A stretch of DNA of 39,810 bases, from the NCBI GenBank assembly GCA_049680625.1, contig JBAUID010000215.1, positions 1 through 39,810 of the forward strand, read 5' to 3'. This DNA comes from JAUIAI01 sp049680625 (GTDB taxonomy: Bacteria; Pseudomonadota; Gammaproteobacteria; Burkholderiales; Burkholderiaceae_E). The notes beneath the pieces were generated by a model. It saw only the letters and a list, made by a program, of their open reading frames with translations. It was not told the origin of the DNA and did not search any database. Positions 24,123 to 32,578 of this stretch are shown here, piece by piece. Both the position numbers and the translations under genes were made by a program. Numbering within the stretch: position 1 is the first letter of the stretch; each line of letters opens with the position of its first letter.

Positions 24123-25484
24123 TCATGCCATCTTCGTGACCAAATCCTGTGCTGCAACGACGAATTGATCAATCTGTGCGCGGTTATTCCACACGCAGGC
24201 ATTAACCCGATGCGGGTAGTCCATCGGGGCCGGGGCCAGCGTTGCCGGGTCACGATTGGGGACCATTCCTGGGGCAAATGCCCCAGCTTCGGTGTCCGGC
24301 GGACGGGTCAGCCCGTTGTCACCAACCCCGCGACCTGAAATCCGAAAGCCGTATTCGGTCAGAATGCGGTCTTTAAATGCCAGGTTGATCGCTTCATCAC
24401 CGCGTTGTTCTTTCCTGGGAAACGGATTGAACGCGATAATGCCCGACTTGAGCGCCGGATCGTCGCGTGCGCCAACAACGGCATCGTCACCAAAAGTAGC
24501 CGACAGCTTATCGCGGAAATAGTCACCGAGGGTCAGGTGCCAGGTTTGAATCCGCTGACGACCGGTGTCATCCCACACCCGGCAGGCATCACCCAGCGCG
24601 CGCCAGGCCGCGGATTCGGGAAAGCCGTAAGTTGATAAGGCTGCGCCAATATCCCAGTCTCCGCGCGAGCCATCGAATGGATATTCCCGCGCGTGCGAAC
24701 GACTGATAAAAAACTTTGGAAGCTCGGTTGGATTGGCGGGCAGTTTCCGGTTTCGGATATACAGCACGCCGGTGCCACCGGGGCCACACTGCCACTTGTG
24801 ACCGCACAGTGCAAAAAAATCGACCCCGGTATCGTCGAGCTGCGGATCAATCATCCCGTTGTAATGTGCGCCATCAACAATTGTCAGTGCGCCAACCCGT
24901 TGCGCCGCTGCGGCCAGACGCTGCTCCGGCATTCTCTGGCCAATTGGCCACACCGGTGATGAAAAAAATACTGCGCGGGTTTTCCCGGGTACGAGTTGAC
25001 GCTCGAACGCGGCCACGACTTCGTCAGCAGTGACGTTGCGATGCACAGGCACACCCCATTGCCGAATGATCAAGCCATAACGCGCCGCAGTGCGCAAAAC
25101 CGTTGTGATGCCCGACGGGTGTTCGAGTGGTGACACCAGAATTTCATCACCTTGCTGCCAGTCGATACCGTTGAATACAAGCGCCAGTGCGTCGGTGGTA
25201 TTTCGCGTGATTGCAATCTGGTCCGCGCTGGTGCCGTAGCAATCGGCGATTGTTTTGCGCGTGTCTGCCGACGGTTCAACATAAACCGGAAACGGATCGC
25301 GCGCCGTTTGGTCCAGGCCGTCTTTAAAGCGAGTCAGTACACTGGCCGGCATCGAACCTTTTTGCCCGGCCATAAAGTACACAACCTCAGGGTCGAGCGA
25401 AAACTGGCGCGCGAATTGTTCAAAGAATGGCTCTTCCTGGGCAAAGTAGACATTTGCCGCTTCGCTGAGACTACCTGCTGTCAT
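24123..25484 (-). CDS. Class V aminotransferase-fold PLP enzyme
   Basis: A PLP enzyme of the cysteine desulfurase / isopenicillin-N epimerase type, 453 residues from ATG 25484. ITRNTTDALALVF binds the cofactor phosphate, IVDGAHYNG carries the Asp that pairs with the pyridine nitrogen, and GHKWQCGPGGTGVLY holds the Schiff-base Lys. LSPLEHPS near the front (here VSPLEHPSG) is also typical. Members racemise, desulfurate or deaminate amino acids; the reaction cannot be named. An earlier in-frame ATG at 25577 would add 31 residues, leave only 23 bases to the divergent SDR gene, and lacks a ribosome site; the added codons include rare AGG and GGA. I prefer 25484, but without certainty. It is the last gene before cytochrome c'. 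Confidence 0.85.
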   Translation of the reverse strand: MTAGSLSEAANVYFAQEEPFFEQFARQFSLDPEVVYFMAGQKGSMPASVLTRFKDGLDQTARDPFPVYVEPSADTRKTIADCYGTSADQIAITRNTTDALALVFNGIDWQQGDEILVSPLEHPSGITTVLRTAARYGLIIRQWGVPVHRNVTADEVVAAFERQLVPGKTRAVFFSSPVWPIGQRMPEQRLAAAAQRVGALTIVDGAHYNGMIDPQLDDTGVDFFALCGHKWQCGPGGTGVLYIRNRKLPANPTELPKFFISRSHAREYPFDGSRGDWDIGAALSTYGFPESAAWRALGDACRVWDDTGRQRIQTWHLTLGDYFRDKLSATFGDDAVVGARDDPALKSGIIAFNPFPRKEQRGDEAINLAFKDRILTEYGFRISGRGVGDNGLTRPPDTEAGAFAPGMVPNRDPATLAPAPMDYPHRVNACVWNNRAQIDQFVVAAQDLVTKMA

Positions 25485-25600
25485 CACACTGATCCGGTCA
25501 TTTTCCCAGAGAATATCACGGGGTGCCACCCTTCCCTGCTTGCTGACCCAATACAAATTAACCGTATCATCTGCCATCTGACAAACGCATGGGGTATGGA

Positions 25601-26365
25601 ATGGATCTTGGTATCAAAGGGCGCAAAGCAGTGGTAACGGGCGCCAGTACTGGCATCGGGAAATCGGTTGCGCTTGGCCTCGCACGAGAAGGGGTCGAAA
25701 TATTCATGAGCTCGCGGGATCAAACCCGGCTTGACGCAGCGGTGGGTGAAGTTCAGCAAAGCGGTGGTCTGGTTCACAGCCTGGCGGCTGATGTAACAAC
25801 GGCGGCAGGCTGCTCAGCCATCGCCGACGCCGCGCTTGCCCAGTTTGGCACCGTTGATATCCTGATTAACAACGCGGGCAATTCGCGGCCCAGACCAGCC
25901 GGTGACTTTGACGAACAAGCCTGGTGGGATGAAGCGATGGCGCTGAATTTTTCGTCGACCAGGCGACTGACCGACGCCTTGTTGCCGGCAATGCGTGACC
26001 AGGGCTGGGGCCGAATCATCAACTTAACCGGTGCGATGACCAGCCCAAAATCGAATGCTGCCGGCCCCGCGAAAGCAGCCCTGTGGAGTTGGTCGCGAAC
26101 GGTATCGGTTGAAGCGGCGCCTTTTGGGGTAACGGTCAATTGTGTCCAGCCCGGTCGAATTAATACGCCGCAAATTCTCGAACGACTGGTACCAACCGAA
26201 GCGGCGCGCCAGGCTGAAATCGAACGCGGCATTCCGATTGGACGTTTCGGTGACCCTGACGAATTGGCCGTCCTGGTTGTTTTCCTGGCTTCTGAACCTG
26301 CACGTTACATTAACGGCACTCAAATACCAGTCGACGGTGGCATGCTGCGGATGGCGATGCCGTGA
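25601..26365 (+). CDS. Short-chain dehydrogenase/reductase, atypical active site
   Basis: A 254-residue SDR. The dinucleotide-binding TGASTGIG (13-20), NNAG (90-93), Asn116 in ALNFSS and Lys158 are in the expected places, and the protein ends YINGTQIPVDGGM. However, the catalytic Tyr four residues before Lys158 is Ala154 in SNAAGPAKAAL, and the Ser of the triad is Thr143 or Gly144 in INLTGAM. So two of the four usual catalytic residues are replaced. Some divergent SDRs lack the Tyr, so it may bind cofactor and substrate without normal hydride transfer, or use another residue. The start at ATG 25601 is preferred over the ATG at 25589 because GGGG lies upstream of it. It is probably the first gene of a rightward set with the next two. 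Confidence 0.88.
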   Translation: MDLGIKGRKAVVTGASTGIGKSVALGLAREGVEIFMSSRDQTRLDAAVGEVQQSGGLVHSLAADVTTAAGCSAIADAALAQFGTVDILINNAGNSRPRPAGDFDEQAWWDEAMALNFSSTRRLTDALLPAMRDQGWGRIINLTGAMTSPKSNAAGPAKAALWSWSRTVSVEAAPFGVTVNCVQPGRINTPQILERLVPTEAARQAEIERGIPIGRFGDPDELAVLVVFLASEPARYINGTQIPVDGGMLRMAMP

Positions 26366-26395
26366 CGTGTTAAGCCGCATTTATCGAGGAATTCA

Positions 26396-27433
26396 ATGCC
26401 TTCAATAAAGCAACCCGATATTGACCTGCGAAGCGACACGGTCACCCGGCCAAGCCCGGCCATGCGCGACGCGATGCTCACTGCTCGCGTGGGTGACGAT
26501 GTTTACGGCGACGACCCTTCGGTTAACGCTTTGCAGGACACCGCGGCGGCGATGCTTGGCAAACAAGCCGGCCTTTTTTTACCGTCCGGAACTCAAAGTA
26601 ATTTAAGCGCCGTACTGGCCCATTGCGAGCGCGGTGATGAATATATTATTGGTGATCAGTTTCATATTTATCGTCATGAAGCCGGCGGAACCGCTGTTCT
26701 GGGTGGCACGTATCCGTTTGTCATTCCTGTGACCAACGGGCTTGTCCAGGTAGCCGATATTCAGGCGGCAATAAAACCCGACGATGCACACTATCCACGC
26801 AGCCGTTTGTTGTGCATGGAAAACACCGTATCCGGCCAGGCAATTGCCGTTACCGATCTGCAGGCACCGGCACAAACAGCCCGCGCCGCCGGCCTGAAAG
26901 TCCACCTCGACGGTGCCCGGTTTTTTAATGCCGTGGTGGCAACAGGTACCCGCCCACAAGATATGGCTGATGTCGCCGACACAGTATCGGTCTGCTTGTC
27001 CAAGGGGCTTGGGGCACCGGTTGGTTCGGTATTGGTTGGCGATCGCGCAACCATCGCGCGAGCACACCGGATTCGAAAAATGTTGGGCGGCGGCTTACGT
27101 CAAGCGGGTATTCTTGCCGCTGCCGGCCTATATGCATTGCAACACCATGTTGACCGACTTGCAGACGACCATCGACGCGCCGCAAGCCTGAGCGCAGCAC
27201 TGAACCAACTGGAAACTCTCTGGTTGCAACCGGTTTGGGTGCAAACCAACATGGTGTTTATTACGCCGCAACCTGGCTTGTCTGATGCCTTGTTTGCCCA
27301 TTTGGAAAAATGCGGCATTGAATTGGGCAAAGCGGCGCCAACCAAGCGTCTGGTCATTCATCTCGATATTGACGACGACAAACTGTCTCGTGTCATTGAG
27401 AGCTTTCAGTTATTCCATAAGGGTCAGGTATGA
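26396..27433 (+). CDS. ltaE: Threonine aldolase family PLP enzyme
   Basis: A 345-residue member of the beta-eliminating lyase/GntG family of aldolases. DLRSDTVTRPSPAMRDAM at the N-terminus and DDVYGDDPSVNALQ are signatures of low-specificity L-threonine aldolases. Further motifs are GTQSNLSAV (phosphate), Asp172 in HLDGARFFNA and the Schiff-base Lys203 in CLSKGLGAPVGS. These enzymes cleave threonine or other beta-hydroxy amino acids to glycine and an aldehyde. Length and motifs are complete. CGAGGA precedes the ATG. The stop overlaps the start of the ketopantoate-reductase-family gene (ATGA), so the two are coupled. The actual hydroxy amino acid may be other than threonine. Confidence 0.9.
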   Translation: MPSIKQPDIDLRSDTVTRPSPAMRDAMLTARVGDDVYGDDPSVNALQDTAAAMLGKQAGLFLPSGTQSNLSAVLAHCERGDEYIIGDQFHIYRHEAGGTAVLGGTYPFVIPVTNGLVQVADIQAAIKPDDAHYPRSRLLCMENTVSGQAIAVTDLQAPAQTARAAGLKVHLDGARFFNAVVATGTRPQDMADVADTVSVCLSKGLGAPVGSVLVGDRATIARAHRIRKMLGGGLRQAGILAAAGLYALQHHVDRLADDHRRAASLSAALNQLETLWLQPVWVQTNMVFITPQPGLSDALFAHLEKCGIELGKAAPTKRLVIHLDIDDDKLSRVIESFQLFHKGQV

Positions 27434-28386
27434 GTTCACGAAAATTTAGTCAGGTCACCGTTGTCGGAGCTGGCGCAGTGGGATGTTTCTACGGGGGATT
27501 GCTGGCTCAAGCGGGCACCAGTGTCACGCTGATCGGCCGGCCGGCCCACGTTGATGCGATCAATACAAATGGTTTGCGTTTTGACAGCAAAAAATTCAAT
27601 GCTGAATCGATTAAGGTCGCAGCGACAACACAGGTCGATGGCGTCGCCGGTGCAAACCTTGTGTTGTTCTGCGTCAAGACCGGAGACACCGAGGCAACTG
27701 CCGCCCAGATAAAACCTCATCTGGCCCCGGATGCCGTCATCTTATTAGTACAAAACGGTGTCGACAACCTGCGCCGCCTCAAGTCGGTTCTCGACAACCC
27801 GGTGGTGCCGTCAGTCGTCTATGTTGCCGCATCCATGGCTGGGCCGGGTCATTTACTTCACGCCGGCGCCGGCAGCCTGATTATTGGCAAGCCGATCGAA
27901 AGCGCTGACGATTATCGACTGACACCAGCACTGATGCAAGACCTCAGTACTTTGTTCGAAGCCGCACAAATACCCTGCCCGGTATCCGACGACGTTGACG
28001 TAAAACTGTGGTCCAAGCTGGCAATCAACTGCGCGTTTAATGCGATCTCAGCGGTTGGCCAGGCTAACTACGCGACAATTCTTGACATGCCGGCCGCCCT
28101 GGAATCAATGAAGCTGTCCATCAATGAAGTGGCTGCCGTTGCCAATGCTGCTGGTATCGGCCTGGATGCTGACGAAACATTCGCCACCATCTTGAAGGCC
28201 GGCAACTCGATGCGCCCCGCCACCTCGTCAACCGCTCAAGACCTGGTCCGCGGAAAGCTCACCGAGATTGACGAGTTAAACGGTTATGTCGCTCGGCGCG
28301 GCAAAGAACTAGGTGTACCAACCCCTGTTAACCATGTACTGCATGCGTTGGTTAAACTGCGCGAGACAGGGCTGAGCAACGAATGA
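27430..28386 (+). CDS. 2-dehydropantoate 2-reductase family protein
   Basis: A 318-residue NADPH-dependent reductase of the ApbA/PanE family. The nucleotide-binding GAGAVGCFYGG is at residues 13-23, the conserved QNG at 108-110, and the catalytic Lys196 with Asn200 lies in LWSKLAINCAFNAISAV. PanE reduces ketopantoate in pantothenate synthesis, but many paralogues of this family act on other 2-oxoacids. Here the gene is coupled to an aldolase-family gene rather than to panB/panC, so a role in a catabolic path is as likely as pantothenate supply. I therefore give no symbol. Confidence 0.9.
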   Translation: MSSRKFSQVTVVGAGAVGCFYGGLLAQAGTSVTLIGRPAHVDAINTNGLRFDSKKFNAESIKVAATTQVDGVAGANLVLFCVKTGDTEATAAQIKPHLAPDAVILLVQNGVDNLRRLKSVLDNPVVPSVVYVAASMAGPGHLLHAGAGSLIIGKPIESADDYRLTPALMQDLSTLFEAAQIPCPVSDDVDVKLWSKLAINCAFNAISAVGQANYATILDMPAALESMKLSINEVAAVANAAGIGLDADETFATILKAGNSMRPATSSTAQDLVRGKLTEIDELNGYVARRGKELGVPTPVNHVLHALVKLRETGLSNE

Positions 28387-28483
28387 GTCAACTAGTAACA
28401 CTCATCTCTTGCGAGGTCGCGCCGGATTTCGACGCAGCGCGTACTGGCATTCTTGTCCGGACCCCTCGATAAAGGACGCGGCG

Positions 28484-29335
28484 CTACAGGATCACGGTTC
28501 CGTCGATAAGAACATGGGTGTGGCCACCAATGAAAATTTGATTGCTGGTTTCATCCGGTCGTACGGCAACGCGGCCATAGCGTTCAATTCGCGAACCCTG
28601 GGCAATTGATATTGGCCCGGTCAGGTGCCCGTCCGCACGCATCCAGCTGGCCAGCGCAGAAATCAGTGATCCGGTAATTGGGTCTTCACGCATGCCGCTT
28701 GACGGCGCCAGCATCCTGACCTCGAAGTCACACGGCGCACCGGACAAATGTGGCCCGATGAAACCAATCGACTTAAACGCTGGCCATCGTACGCGGGACG
28801 AATCGATGGCCAGTACGTCATCGGCGCAGGCCAGTTGAAATGCCTGCCACACTGGGCCGTTGTTGAGTTGCGCAGTCCGGACAATAGCGCGCGCGGGAAT
28901 ATCAAGCCGGGAGGTGATTGCGCTGAACTGCTGGGCTGACATCGGTTCAATTATTGTCGGCGGTGCTGCAAATGCAAGGGTGTCGGGGCCAACTTCGATA
29001 TCGATCAGGCCAACCCCACATTCCTGGCGCACAACCCGGTCTTGTTTCGGTTGTCCGCCAGCGTGTAACCAGGCCGCGCAGCTGCCCAGGGTCGGATGGC
29101 CGGCAAACGGCATTTCACGTATTGGTGTAAAGATCCGCACTTTATAGTCAGCCCGGGCGTCGCTCGGGGGTAGCAGAAAAGTGGTCTCGGCCAGATTTGT
29201 CCATGCAGCAAAACGCTGACATTGCACATCGCTCAAGCCGTGACCATCAACAACAACTGCCAGTGCATTACCCTGGGTTGGTCGCGGACTGAATACATCA
29301 ACCTGGATAAACCGCCGGGATGTTGGGTTCACCAC
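28484..29335 (-). CDS. PhzF-family isomerase/epimerase
   Basis: A 283-residue protein of the PhzF/diaminopimelate-epimerase-like fold. The N-terminal FIQVDVFSPRPTQGNALAVVVDG, the catalytic Glu in NLAETTFLLPP, FTPIREMPFAGHPTLGSCAAWL and the C-terminal DPITGSLISALASWM all match the family. Most relatives are of unknown substrate; PhzF itself isomerises dihydro-hydroxyanthranilate. The start GTG at 29335 shares its first base with the stop of the decarboxylase-like gene (TAGTG), so it is translated with it. GGGGCGG at the end of the upstream gene may serve as its ribosome site. It is convergent with the ketopantoate-reductase-family gene, with 97 bases between. Confidence 0.9.
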   Translation of the reverse strand: MVNPTSRRFIQVDVFSPRPTQGNALAVVVDGHGLSDVQCQRFAAWTNLAETTFLLPPSDARADYKVRIFTPIREMPFAGHPTLGSCAAWLHAGGQPKQDRVVRQECGVGLIDIEVGPDTLAFAAPPTIIEPMSAQQFSAITSRLDIPARAIVRTAQLNNGPVWQAFQLACADDVLAIDSSRVRWPAFKSIGFIGPHLSGAPCDFEVRMLAPSSGMREDPITGSLISALASWMRADGHLTGPISIAQGSRIERYGRVAVRPDETSNQIFIGGHTHVLIDGTVIL

Positions 29336-31044
29336 TACCGCCCCGTTTCGACCATGGCTTCGATCAGCATCGGCCCATCACTGGCGAACGATTGCTCAAG
29401 GGCAGACTCCATTTGAGCCGCATCGCCAGCTACCACGGAGGGCATGCCAAAGCCTTCGGCCAGACCCGAACTGCTGATCGGCGGATCTTCAAAGTCCATT
29501 GCAATATAGTTCTCGTTTTCGTGGAAAAGGCGTAACCGTTCTTTGATAATTCGGTAGCCCCCGTTGTTGGCAATAATGTAGGTAATCGGCAGTTTCAGGT
29601 GAGCCGCTGTCCATAAGGCCTGAATGGAATACATGGCACTGCCATCACCAATAATTGCGACAACACGTTGTTTAGGTTTTGCCAGCGAGATTCCCACCGC
29701 TGCCGCAATAGCCCACCCAATGCCGCCACTACAATTACCAAAAAAACTATGACGATTCTTGTATGGCAGATAAGTTAACAAGGGCCTGGACGTGACCAAG
29801 GCCTCTTCAACAACAATGGCGTCATCAGGCAGCTTTGACACTATTGCCTGCATCAGCCAGTCCGGATTCATTGGCACAGCATTGCGCTTGTCTCTGGCTG
29901 CTTCGATACGGGCCGCGCGAATTGCGTTCCAGTTGGTTTTCTGAAGCTCCTGCCGGCGTTGTGCGGCCAGTGCACCAAGCGCGCTTCCGCCTTTCTCGCG
30001 GATTGCCGGATTCAGTATTGACAGCGTTTCTTTCAAATCTGCGCGAACCGCTAATGCAGCCGGGTCGTTCTTTGCCATTTCCCAGTCGTTCAAACCAATG
30101 TGCAGTACCTCGGTTGACCGTGGCAACGGATGAACCGGGTCGTAGACCGACATTCGTAGAATATCCGCCCCCAGTGAAATCAGTAAATCGTGTGGCTTGA
30201 GCTTGTCATGTACGGCCAGTTGATTGCGCGACAAGTCACCCATGTATTGCGGGTGCTGGGACGGAAAGTGCGCTCCGCTGGGCACCGTCTGTTGGTACAC
30301 CGGTGCACCCAACAGATCGGCGAATTCAACTGCCTCGTCAAATGCATTGGCTGCAACCATTTCATGACCCGCCATGATGACGGGGTTTCTCGCGGCCAGG
30401 ATGCGCGATACCGCTTCATCACGCAATGCGCTCCCCGGTACGGTATCGGTTCTGACCCGTGACGCACGGCTCAGATCCACCGGCCCCTTCAGGTTGAGAA
30501 TGTCACCAGGTAAAGAGATGAACACCGGCCCGGTCGGCGGAGTCAGTGCAATTTTTGCCGCCCGGTGCATGATTCGAGGCAGATCCTCGAGTCGGTTAAC
30601 CTCTACCGCCCACTTGACAACCGGCTCTGCCATGCGCAGCAACGGACCATACAACAATGGTTCGGTCAGGCCATGACCTTGTTCCTGTTGCCCGGCGGTT
30701 ACGATCATCGGCGTGCCACTGTACCAGGCAGTAAACAAGGTGCCCATGGCGTTTCCAAGACCGGGCGCCACATGGACGTTGCACGAAACGAGTTCCCCCG
30801 ATGCCCGCGCATAGCCGTCGGCCATTGCAACCACGACAGATTCTTGTAACCCCAAAACGTAAGTCATGCCGGGAACATCGCGTAACGCATGCATTATTGG
30901 CAATTCGGTTGTACCCGGATTGCCAAACATGTGGGTCACCCCTTCCGCCAGCAATAGTTTCAAAAATGCCTCACGACCCCAGATCGCGGCGTCTGTGGTG
31001 TCGGCGGCGTCCGATGTGCCTGTTGTTTTCTGCTGGCTGGCCAA
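29335..31044 (-). CDS. Benzoylformate-decarboxylase-like thiamine-diphosphate enzyme
   Basis: A 569-residue enzyme with the three-domain thiamine-diphosphate decarboxylase/acetolactate-synthase layout. FGNPGTTELP (40-49), the cofactor-activating Glu68 in LGLQESVV, His91 in NVHVAPGLGNAMG, and GDGSAMYS with NNGGYR for the cofactor are visible. Its closest recognisable relatives are benzoylformate decarboxylases (MdlC). In that family a Ser and two His act; here the Ser position is Thr45, the first His is kept, and the region of the second His reads LRMSVYDPVHP, apparently Ser in place of His. The substrate may thus differ from benzoylformate. The first 20 residues are low-complexity (TTGTSDAADTTDAA). 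It is divergent from a hydroxyacid oxidase gene and coupled to phzF. Confidence 0.85.
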   Translation of the reverse strand: MASQQKTTGTSDAADTTDAAIWGREAFLKLLLAEGVTHMFGNPGTTELPIMHALRDVPGMTYVLGLQESVVVAMADGYARASGELVSCNVHVAPGLGNAMGTLFTAWYSGTPMIVTAGQQEQGHGLTEPLLYGPLLRMAEPVVKWAVEVNRLEDLPRIMHRAAKIALTPPTGPVFISLPGDILNLKGPVDLSRASRVRTDTVPGSALRDEAVSRILAARNPVIMAGHEMVAANAFDEAVEFADLLGAPVYQQTVPSGAHFPSQHPQYMGDLSRNQLAVHDKLKPHDLLISLGADILRMSVYDPVHPLPRSTEVLHIGLNDWEMAKNDPAALAVRADLKETLSILNPAIREKGGSALGALAAQRRQELQKTNWNAIRAARIEAARDKRNAVPMNPDWLMQAIVSKLPDDAIVVEEALVTSRPLLTYLPYKNRHSFFGNCSGGIGWAIAAAVGISLAKPKQRVVAIIGDGSAMYSIQALWTAAHLKLPITYIIANNGGYRIIKERLRLFHENENYIAMDFEDPPISSSGLAEGFGMPSVVAGDAAQMESALEQSFASDGPMLIEAMVETGR

Positions 31045-31243
31045 GTAGTTCTCCTGCTTGTTAGATGTTCGGGCCCGACTACCGCTTGACCCATCGGGTT
31101 AGCGCATGTGTCATTGGCCATTCTTGTCGTTGATTGTTGATATCTTGTCACTCAATCATAGCTGGTGGCGCGTGGTCCTGACTTTGTCATTCAGTCGAAC
31201 TGCCGGCAGTTTTGAGTCTGAACAAGATTCACAGGAGAAAATC
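31045..31243. other. Intergenic region between divergent decarboxylase and oxidase genes
   Basis: This is the promoter-side part of the 346-base gap between the divergent thiamine-enzyme and oxidase genes. AGGAGAAC on the minus strand just before 31044 serves the leftward gene. TGATTG (31131-31136) and CAATCA (31153-31158) make a 6-bp inverted pair 16 bases apart that may bind a regulator. I see no convincing -35/-10 pair, no ORF with a ribosome site and no repeat. Confidence 0.4.
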
Positions 31244-31336
31244 GTGAAAGTCTTCATCATCACCATTCCCTGTCGGCGCGGGCCTGGTCGATGTACAGGT
31301 CATCACTTACAACAAGTTGGCCGATTGTTGCCATAA
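31244..31336 (+). CDS. Putative 30-residue leader peptide
   Basis: A small ORF starts at GTG 31244, preceded by AGGAGA at 31232-31237, and ends with TAA at 31334-31336, 54 bases before the hydroxyacid oxidase start. The peptide begins MKVFIITIPCRRGPGRC. I recognise no family. It lies directly ahead of two competing stem-loops; its stop codon is inside the loop of the first. This is the arrangement of a ribosome-sensed leader peptide in attenuation control. It has no obvious run of one amino acid, apart from three Ile near the start and several Arg and Gly residues. The same frame is open further upstream to an ATG at 31106, but the ribosome site favours the short form. It could also be a chance ORF. 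Confidence 0.4.
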   Translation: MKVFIITIPCRRGPGRCTGHHLQQVGRLLP

Positions 31337-31371
31337 TGCAAGTCGGCCTGATTTCCTTGGCCGGTTTTTTT
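31317..31371 (+). terminator. Candidate attenuator ahead of the hydroxyacid oxidase gene
   Basis: Two stem-loops share one segment. In the first, GGCCGATTG (31319-31327) can pair with CAAGTCGGCC (31339-31348) around an 11-base loop that contains the leader stop codon, with one bulged G. In the second, the segment centred on GTCGGCC (31342-31348) pairs with GGCCGGT (31359-31365) around a 10-base loop, including two G-T wobbles, and is followed by seven T (31365-31371). The second has the form of an intrinsic terminator, and its use of the shared segment excludes the first. The oxidase ATG follows 20 bases after the T-run. Either this is an attenuator or a plain terminator of a short upstream transcript. 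Confidence 0.5.
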
Positions 31372-31390
31372 ATCCACTAAGGTATGAATA

Positions 31391-32578
31391 ATGAGCCAGG
31401 ACTTACTCAATCGCTATCCGGCCATTGAAGACTTACGCGCACGTGCCAGGCGACGGATTCCGCATTTCGCGTGGGAGTACCTGGACAGTGGCACGGGTCT
31501 TGATCAGAGTGCTGAACGCAACATGAGCGCACTGCAGGAAATTCGCCTGATGCCACGCTTTATGAAAGGTCCACTCGACGTTGATTTATCAACTGAGTTA
31601 TTTGGCGTGCGCTACGACATGCCGTTTGGCATCGCACCCGTTGGACTGACAGGCCTGATGTGGCCCGGGGTTGAAAAGATACTGGCAAAAACGGCCGCGC
31701 GTTACCGCATTCCGTATTGCCTGAGTACGGTTGCCACCGAAACGCCGGAAACCATTGGTCCGGCTGCCCAGGGGATGGGATGGTTCCAGTTGTATCCACC
31801 AAAAGATCCTGACTTCCGGCGCGACCTGTTGCAACGCGCACGCGACTCTGGCCTGACAACGCTGGTTATTACTGCGGATACACCGGCACAAAGCCGGCGC
31901 GAACGACAACTGCGGGCGGAAGTCTCTGTACCGCCGAAACAAACATTCAGAACGTACTGGCGTGCAGCCATTCGCCCGGCATGGTCGATTGCAACCTTGC
32001 GCCATGGCATGCCCAGGTTCCGCACCCTGGAGAAATACGTCAAGACCACCGATATCGCAAAGATCGGCCAGTTCATGAATACCAACATGGGTTCGATTGA
32101 CTGGCAGTACATTGAGCAGACCCGGAAAGACTGGGCCGGCCCCATGCTGATCAAAGGGATATTAAGCCCGCTGGATGCGAAACAAGCAATTGCCAGTGGC
32201 GCAGACGGCGTTATCGTCTCAAACCACGGCGGGCGTCAGTTTGATGGTGCACCCGCCGCAATTGACGCCCTCCCGGCAGTTGTCGATGCCATCAGCGGTA
32301 AGGGTGCGGTGGTATTCGACAGTGGTATTCGCGGCGGCCTGGATATTTGCCGGGCGCTGGCACTGGGTGCAAATTTTGTCATGCTGGGTCGTGGATTCAT
32401 TTACGGGGTGGCGGCACTGGCCGAACGGGGTGGTGATCACGTCGCTGAGCTGTTACGCGCCGACATGTTGTCTAACCTGGCCAATCTTGGTTGTACCGAT
32501 TTGTCCTGTCTTCCCGACCATCTCAACGAGGCGCGGGCCAGTGCCGGTAATAGTGCCGGTACAGCGTCGAGAAACTAA
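31391..32578 (+). CDS. FMN-dependent 2-hydroxyacid oxidase/dehydrogenase
   Basis: A 395-residue alpha/beta-barrel flavoenzyme of the lactate/mandelate dehydrogenase and glycolate oxidase family. Active-site residues appear in order: Tyr30 in AWEYLDSGTG, Tyr135 in WFQLYPPKD, Asp163, Lys255 in MLIKGILSP, and the base His279 with Arg282 in VSNHGGRQFDG. SGIRGGLDICRALALGANFVMLGR binds the FMN phosphate. It oxidises an L-2-hydroxyacid to the 2-oxoacid. The neighbouring divergent gene looks like benzoylformate decarboxylase, so the pair mimics MdlB and MdlC. AAGG precedes the ATG, and a candidate attenuator lies just upstream. The stop overlaps the start of the next gene (TAATG). Confidence 0.92.
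   Translation: MSQDLLNRYPAIEDLRARARRRIPHFAWEYLDSGTGLDQSAERNMSALQEIRLMPRFMKGPLDVDLSTELFGVRYDMPFGIAPVGLTGLMWPGVEKILAKTAARYRIPYCLSTVATETPETIGPAAQGMGWFQLYPPKDPDFRRDLLQRARDSGLTTLVITADTPAQSRRERQLRAEVSVPPKQTFRTYWRAAIRPAWSIATLRHGMPRFRTLEKYVKTTDIAKIGQFMNTNMGSIDWQYIEQTRKDWAGPMLIKGILSPLDAKQAIASGADGVIVSNHGGRQFDGAPAAIDALPAVVDAISGKGAVVFDSGIRGGLDICRALALGANFVMLGRGFIYGVAALAERGGDHVAELLRADMLSNLANLGCTDLSCLPDHLNEARASAGNSAGTASRN

Noticed and set aside
27430..28386. Calling the gene panE for pantothenate synthesis
   Set aside because: The family has many paralogues, and no panB, panC or panD gene is nearby.
30190..31064. Plus-strand ORFs across the decarboxylase-like gene
   Set aside because: They are antisense shadows of a well-supported gene and show no family features.
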